A DNA stretch of 64,000 nt. Origin: Cytobacillus sp. NJ13. GTDB taxonomy: Bacteria; Bacillota; Bacilli; Bacillales; Cytobacillaceae. The stretch is from contig JAUCFP010000006.1 in NCBI GenBank assembly GCA_030348385.1, positions 2,662,501-2,726,500 on the forward strand, read 5' to 3'. Shown here piece after piece: positions 59,841-64,000 of this stretch; positions within the stretch are counted from its first letter, which is position 1, and each line of letters opens with the position of its first letter. The position numbers were made by a program, and so were the translations under genes. A model generated the notes under the pieces. That model was not told the DNA's origin and searched no databases. It was given only the letters and a program-made list of their open reading frames with translations.

Positions 59841-60326
59841 TTATGATAAATGCTTAATCTTCCTGTCAATCGGTGTACGTTCCTTCGCTTCTGGTACTTC
59901 CTCAGGAAAGCCTACTCCTAAAATACCGACTACATCGCTATCATCCGGGACATTTAAAGTGGTTCTTGCTGCAGCTGAAACCCCCAGGGAAGACCAGAAT
60001 GTCCCCACTCCTGATGCCCACGCCATCAGCATGAAGTTCTGGATAAAGCAGGATACTGCAGCCATGTTCTCAGTTCGTTCCAGGTCGGTAGCTCCATGCT
60101 TGGATAGGATGGCCAGCACGACTGGCGCCTGGCAAAAATCGGTTTTGTGGTTCAGCTTAGCCCTTGTTTCCGGACCAACAAATAATACTTCCCATGGCTC
60201 CGTCATTTTATGGTTGGGTGCCATGCTCGCAGCCTCCAGCCAGGATGTGATTAAACTATGCTCCACTTTATCAGATTTGAATTTTTTTATGTTGCGGCGA
60301 GTCGTGATTATTTTCTGTATATCCAT
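59841..60326 (-). CDS. Nitroreductase-family protein
   Basis: A 161-residue FMN-dependent oxidoreductase: ITTRRNIKKFKSDKV (N-terminal FMN contact), SWLEAASMAPNHKMTEPWEVLFV, NFMLMAWASGVGTFWSS and GILGVGFPEEVPEAKERTPI. It reduces nitro compounds, quinones or related electrophiles with NAD(P)H; the physiological substrate is unknown. GGGGAA is 7 bases before ATG. It follows the broken exporter gene on the same strand. Confidence 0.92.
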   Translation of the reverse strand: MDIQKIITTRRNIKKFKSDKVEHSLITSWLEAASMAPNHKMTEPWEVLFVGPETRAKLNHKTDFCQAPVVLAILSKHGATDLERTENMAAVSCFIQNFMLMAWASGVGTFWSSLGVSAAARTTLNVPDDSDVVGILGVGFPEEVPEAKERTPIDRKIKHLS

Positions 60327-60377
60327 TGTTAATTTCCCCTTTCATTTATTATTCATTTTACTAGATAAATAGACTTT

Positions 60378-61630
60378 TTACATGACAGCTTTCTCATTAT
60401 CAATGGATTTCCTCTTGGGCCTGGCTGCCAGGAACATATAGGACAGTACAGCCCCGGCACTGGCACATGCTATGACAATCCCCATCGATATTGCCGGGCT
60501 GTCTCCTAAGCCGACAAGGGGAGCCACACATCCTCCAAAGATTAAAGATAGTACCCCCAGTAATGCGGAGGCACTCCCTGCCGACTTTCCCTGATTTTGC
60601 ATGGCAAGCGAGAAGCCTGAAGTACTCACCACCCCAATACTTGAAACAACAAAGAATAACGGCGGCAAAATAGCGTACAAGCCTGCATCTAAAAGAAGCA
60701 TGATTAAAAGAGCAATAGCCCCAATGAAAGAAATGCATATGCCAGCCGTAAAAAGCTTCCTTTCACTGATCCGACCGGCTAATCTTCCCGTGATTTGACT
60801 GGAAATGATAATTCCAAGTCCGTTGATGGCGAATATCAGGCTGAACATCTGCGGGGAGGCCCCATAAATGTTCTGAAGGACGAAGGGTGAGCCGGATATA
60901 TACGCAAACATGGCAGCAAACACCAGGCCTTGCGACAATGCATACCCTATGAAACTTCGATCAGATAAGAGGTGCTGAAAGGTAGTTAATGTGTTTTTTA
61001 TGCCGCCCTGTGAACGGGAATCATCTGGCAGCGTTTCTGGCAGTCCGAATAGTACGACAAGAAACATCACCAAGCCGATTACACTCAAAACGATAAACAC
61101 TCCCTGCCAGGGAGCAATCCGCAATAACTGGCCGCCAAGTATGGGGGCAAGAATAGGAGCCACACCATTCACTAAAGCCAGCAGAGAGAAAAATTTGGTC
61201 AGCTCCGTGCCTGAGTAAAGATCCCCGACAATCGCACGGGAGATGACAATCCCTGCTGCCCCGGCCAGGCCCTGAATAAACCTAAGCACAATCAAGCCCC
61301 AGATGGACTGGCTAAAGGCGCACAAGAGAGAAACGGCAAAATAAATCAGTAATCCTACTAGAAGCGGCTTCCGGCGTCCGCGTACATCACTGAGCGGCCC
61401 TGCAAGCAGCTGGCCAAGGATAGGCCGAGCAGGAAAAAGGTCAAACTTAGCTGTACAAGGGACGGCTTGGTATGCAGATCATCAGCAATATCAGGCAGAG
61501 CCGGCAAATACATGTCGATGGATAACGGGGCAAACGCAGCTAAAGTACCAAGCACGATCGCCATCCATAATCGCCTGGACTTTGAAGGTGCACCCGGGGC
61601 ATTTCTTATACTTTCTAAAGAATCATTCAT
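60378..61630 (-). pseudogene. Bcr/CflA-family drug exporter with a one-base frameshift
   Basis: The N-terminal frame (61630-61358) carries LWMAIVLGTLAAFAPLSIDM, then YLPALPDIADDL and the second helix to LLGLSL. It should continue as GQLLAGPLSDVRGRRKPLL in another frame, which is open from there to 60378 and holds the rest (RFIQGLAGAAGIVISRAIVG and others). One G is missing from the GG at about 61413-61414 (minus TTGGCCAG where TTGGGCCAG is expected). Corrected, the protein is about 417 residues, 12 helices, normal for the family. Either a recent inactivation or a sequencing or assembly error. Confidence 0.85.
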
Positions 61631-61670
61631 TGATTTTCCTGCCTTTTCCTATGAATTTTGGACTTTAAGC

Positions 61671-62060
61671 TCAAAGGTTATGGATAAGAATTCGTATGGC
61701 TTCTGAAACATCCACCTTTTTTTCCTGGCAGAAATGATTCAGCTTTTTGAACATTTCTTCATCCAGCCTGACATGGATGGAATGCTTAAGTTTTTGGCCT
61801 TCTGGCTTCTTTGGCCGGCCCCTTCCAATTTTCCGCTGTCCTGTTTCGTCCCTCCAAACGGCTATGGTCACATACCCGTCTTTTTCCAGCCATTTCTGAA
61901 GATCATTTTCCTTCCAAATGTGCGCTGCATCATTTTCATGTTTTTTCAGATATTCAGCAAGACCCTCACCTTCCAGGCCTTTCTTTTTCGCTTTATGGAT
62001 CATCTTGTTTCTAAGAAACTCTTCATATTGTTCGAATGATGTAAAGGTTTGTTCTTTCAT
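61671..62060 (-). CDS. Ribbon-helix-helix regulator with N-terminal extension
   Basis: A 129-residue protein. The C-terminal 40 residues (HSIHVRLDEEMFKKLNHFCQ, then EKKVDVSEAIRILIHNL) form a CopG/Arc-like ribbon-helix-helix. Before it is a basic linker GRGRPKKPEGQK that resembles an AT hook, and an unrecognised 75-residue N-terminal region (FTSFEQYEEFLRNKMIHKAK, then HIWKENDLQKWLEKDG). AT-rich operators around its promoter match that reading. GGAGGG is 3-4 bases before ATG. Confidence 0.8.
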   Translation of the reverse strand: MKEQTFTSFEQYEEFLRNKMIHKAKKKGLEGEGLAEYLKKHENDAAHIWKENDLQKWLEKDGYVTIAVWRDETGQRKIGRGRPKKPEGQKLKHSIHVRLDEEMFKKLNHFCQEKKVDVSEAIRILIHNL

Positions 62061-62073
62061 AAACCCTCCGGAA

Positions 62074-62096
62074 TATTTTTTGTTCTACAAAAAATA
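62074..62096. promoter_or_regulatory. Operator 1, 23-bp palindrome
   Basis: TATTTTTTGT-TCT-ACAAAAAATA, 10-bp arms. It overlaps the -10 of the ribbon-helix-helix gene promoter on its downstream side. Confidence 0.75.
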
Positions 62097-62122
62097 ATAT
62101 ATAGTTTTATTTAACAATGCAA
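62094..62122 (-). promoter_or_regulatory. Promoter of the ribbon-helix-helix gene
   Basis: On the minus strand TTGCAT (plus 62117-62122) is 17 bases from TATTAT (plus 62094-62099). The two palindromes flank it on each side. Confidence 0.65.
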
Positions 62123-62124
62123 TC

Positions 62125-62143
62125 TTTTTTGTAGTACAAAAAA
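62125..62143. promoter_or_regulatory. Operator 2, 19-bp palindrome
   Basis: TTTTTTGT-AGT-ACAAAAAA, the same 8-bp arms as operator 1. Centre-to-centre distance is 49 bases. It lies just upstream of the -35. Confidence 0.75.
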
Positions 62144-62173
62144 TACTATGGAGAAATAATCATTAAAAATAGC

Positions 62174-63151
62174 CTAATTCCGCGGCACTTCCTCAAGCCA
62201 TCCATTGGAAATCATAATCTTTACGCCCTCACGTATATACTCATAAACCTCAATACCAAATTTGCCAAAATTCATATTCAAATCATTGCGAAGGCTGAAG
62301 CCAATGCCAAATCCCTGTCCGCCAATACTAAACCCGCACAAAAGATAGGTGCAAAATAACATTAGCTTATCCGAAAACGGAGCCTCTGTTGAATTTGTCA
62401 CTGTCCCCCCTGAAGTGGCTGGCGGCTGGATATCATTTTGAAGAAGCTTTTCCCCCAGCTCTTTAATAATTTCTTTCGAAAGCTCTTTCCCTTTAATAAA
62501 ATATTTTTTAACTTCTTCTCCTTTTGCACATTGAGCAAATCCAGACATCAGCTGCATGCCGGTAATATTCGTTTCAATCCCATGATACATAAGCCCAAAT
62601 TCCACCGTATTAATGGGGCGCTTCTGTCCAAGAATATTCATTCCTTTCAAATAGTTATTACTGGTCACAAAATCAGCTGATTTAGGCAAGTTTATAAAGG
62701 TGGGACTTGGAAGCAGCCCTTCATCCAAAAGAAATTGAGTAAATTTATCATAATATTCCTGAGTTAATGCGGTCATGTCCCTATAAAGCTTAATAATATC
62801 CTTTCGATAAGACATGGTTAAATGAAGGACATACATGCCCATGCTTATTTCCTTTAAAATCCGGCAAAACATGATATCAAATCCGTTCTCATACAGTACG
62901 GGAGCATTTACATTGACATCTTGATCCGTAAAGCCGATTGGGACAGCAGCCCCCTCATTTTGAAGCAGTTTTTTAACTTCAACAACTTTTGGATGAAGTT
63001 TATTCCACAATCCTGACATCAAATTTTTCGCCTTTGGATTATCCGATTTCTCTATAAAGTATTCTAAAATACGAAGAATCATTGTTTTTTTTTGATAGGT
63101 CATCCATAATGCACCCAGTTCGGTTGAACTGATTTTAGATTTTTCAGGCAT
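62174..63151 (-). CDS. DUF3231-family protein
   Basis: A 325-residue all-helical protein made of two similar halves, each a four-helix bundle of the DUF3231 type: ISSTELGALWMTYQKKTMIL (N-half) and FGLMYHGIETNITGMQLM (C-half). The family resembles spore coat protein CotF-like bundles; function is unknown. ATG at 63151 has GGAGGTG 5 bases upstream; the longer frame has no site. Confidence 0.85.
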   Translation of the reverse strand: MPEKSKISSTELGALWMTYQKKTMILRILEYFIEKSDNPKAKNLMSGLWNKLHPKVVEVKKLLQNEGAAVPIGFTDQDVNVNAPVLYENGFDIMFCRILKEISMGMYVLHLTMSYRKDIIKLYRDMTALTQEYYDKFTQFLLDEGLLPSPTFINLPKSADFVTSNNYLKGMNILGQKRPINTVEFGLMYHGIETNITGMQLMSGFAQCAKGEEVKKYFIKGKELSKEIIKELGEKLLQNDIQPPATSGGTVTNSTEAPFSDKLMLFCTYLLCGFSIGGQGFGIGFSLRNDLNMNFGKFGIEVYEYIREGVKIMISNGWLEEVPRN

Positions 63152-63239
63152 AAGAACACCTCCGTTTTGACTAAAGAATAGTTTGTGTTCTTTTGGAGTT
63201 TTTATGCGGTGAATGGTTTGCATTAGGCCATTCTCAAGC

Positions 63240-64000
63240 TCATGCTGCTCTTATTTTGCTGCCCGAGTTTTGGGATGAACCGATTAATACCGCTATCCCC
63301 ATCATTATGAGGAATACCCCTAGCCAGGAGACTGCGGTTAACGATTCTCCCAATAGGAAAACTCCTAATAATGCTGCAGTTAACGGTTCCGCCAGTGCAA
63401 GTGTGACAGCCGTTGAAGAAGAAACATGGACAAGCCCTTTTGCAAAAAGGAAATAGGCAATTCCCGTAGCCAGGATCCCCAGGTGAAGACTGACAGTCAA
63501 ACCCCGAACACTCGCAAGCCAGGACATATCAAAAATAAACAAGAATGGCGATAGCAGGATGGCACTTAGTGTGAATACAACCGCAACAATTGATAATGAT
63601 GAATAATTTTCAACCAGGTCCCTGCTGACAAGCGTATAGCCAGCAAATGTCAAACCAGCCCCCAAAGCCATTAATAGGCCAGCCGGGTCCATTTGAACCG
63701 AATCCTTGTTCAGAAATAGCAGAACACAGCCTAAAATGGAGAGGATGGTAGAACACCACCAAATGACAGTCGGGCGCTTTTTAAGAAAAATCCATTCAAG
63801 GAAACCCGATAAGATGGGCGCACTGCCGATTGCGGTCACGGTCCCGATGGCCACCCCTGTAAGGGTGACTGCTGAGAAGAACAACGGCTGGTACAATGCC
63901 ATGCAAAGTGAAGCCATAAGAGTGTTCTTGATGGGCCAATTTTTCAGGTCCAGCTTTCCTGCCAGAAGAACCATGCATAATAAAAATAAACCTCCTGCTG
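63240..64000 (-). CDS. EamA/DMT-family transporter, C-terminal part (runs off window)
   Basis: The frame is open to the right edge; the last 253 codons are visible, with about 8 hydrophobic helices. EamA repeat segments are SLCMALYQPLFFSAVTLTGV, then GSAPILSGFLEWIFLKKRPT and the second copy VSSSTAVTLALAEPLTAALLGVFLLGESLTAVSW. Members export amino acids, purines or drugs. The N-terminus lies outside the window; an internal ATG at 63974 is not the start. Confidence 0.9.
   Translation of the reverse strand, partial: AGGLFLLCMVLLAGKLDLKNWPIKNTLMASLCMALYQPLFFSAVTLTGVAIGTVTAIGSAPILSGFLEWIFLKKRPTVIWWCSTILSILGCVLLFLNKDSVQMDPAGLLMALGAGLTFAGYTLVSRDLVENYSSLSIVAVVFTLSAILLSPFLFIFDMSWLASVRGLTVSLHLGILATGIAYFLFAKGLVHVSSSTAVTLALAEPLTAALLGVFLLGESLTAVSWLGVFLIMMGIAVLIGSSQNSGSKIRAA

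Noticed and set aside
1..64000. tRNA, rRNA, phage, transposase, toxin-antitoxin or defence system
   Set aside because: None recognised on either strand. The ribbon-helix-helix protein has no adjacent toxin, so it is not called an antitoxin.

Overview
The window looks like a chromosomal segment of an endospore-forming Bacillaceae species (Bacillus/Cytobacillus/Mesobacillus-like). This rests on AGGAGG-type ribosome sites, dense low-to-moderate GC coding, a Spo0E-type phosphatase, an RsbR paralogue behind a sigma-B type promoter, ykoS/ykoT-like genes, an HtpX/DUF1836 divergent pair and two Bce-type ABC/two-component modules. No rRNA, tRNA, phage, IS transposase or CRISPR array was seen.

Layout: 1-1.9 kb, a small MerR/SRPBCC pair, a 5'-truncated siderophore-esterase remnant and a DUF1836 (YkrK-like) gene. 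2-4.7 kb, htpX, a methyltransferase and an RsbR-type STAS protein. 4.75-9.9 kb, a tryptophan-to-anthranilate unit (kynU-kynB-kynA plus an NSS transporter) with a divergent TetR regulator, a consensus promoter and a helically phased repeat array between kynB and kynA. 10-15 kb, an ABC ATPase with a deleted permease, a parvulin foldase, an HtrA protease and a vanadium-haloperoxidase-like protein. 15-25 kb, mostly small housekeeping or stress genes: MmcQ, PepSY plus a YtkA-like lipoprotein, an OYE-family reductase, a GreA-like factor, an MFS/MerR efflux pair, a cold-shock protein and a MEDS protein. 25-30 kb, cell-surface glycosylation: GtrA, a glycosyltransferase, a DUF6044 protein, GalU and GalE. 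30.2-31 kb, an array of fifteen 52-bp repeats. 31-42 kb, two BceRS-BceAB-like antimicrobial peptide modules separated by a folded composite repeat element, two CBO0543 membrane proteins and a small Spo0E-like gene.

42-51.8 kb is the most distinctive accessory region: a LacI-controlled, non-phosphorylating L-fucose pathway. It contains a GH29 fucosidase, FucU mutarotase, two SDR dehydrogenases, a lactonase, a split UxaA-type dehydratase and an FAH-family hydrolase. An NhaC-type antiporter sits where a sugar permease would be expected. 52.3-59.4 kb is an abgABT-like amidohydrolase/transporter cluster with an M20 carbamoylase-like enzyme and an unusual regulator. 59.8-64 kb holds a nitroreductase, a frameshifted Bcr/CflA exporter, a ribbon-helix-helix repressor whose promoter lies between two near-identical palindromes, a DUF3231 protein and a partial EamA transporter.

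Several control circuits can be read from the sequence: two MerR-type 19-bp-spacer promoters, TNACA-N4-TGTNA motifs at both Bce-type ABC transporters, a LacI operator on the fucose operon, a palindrome over the kyn promoter, and a sigma-B promoter. All functional assignments come from motif and family recognition by eye; no database search was run.
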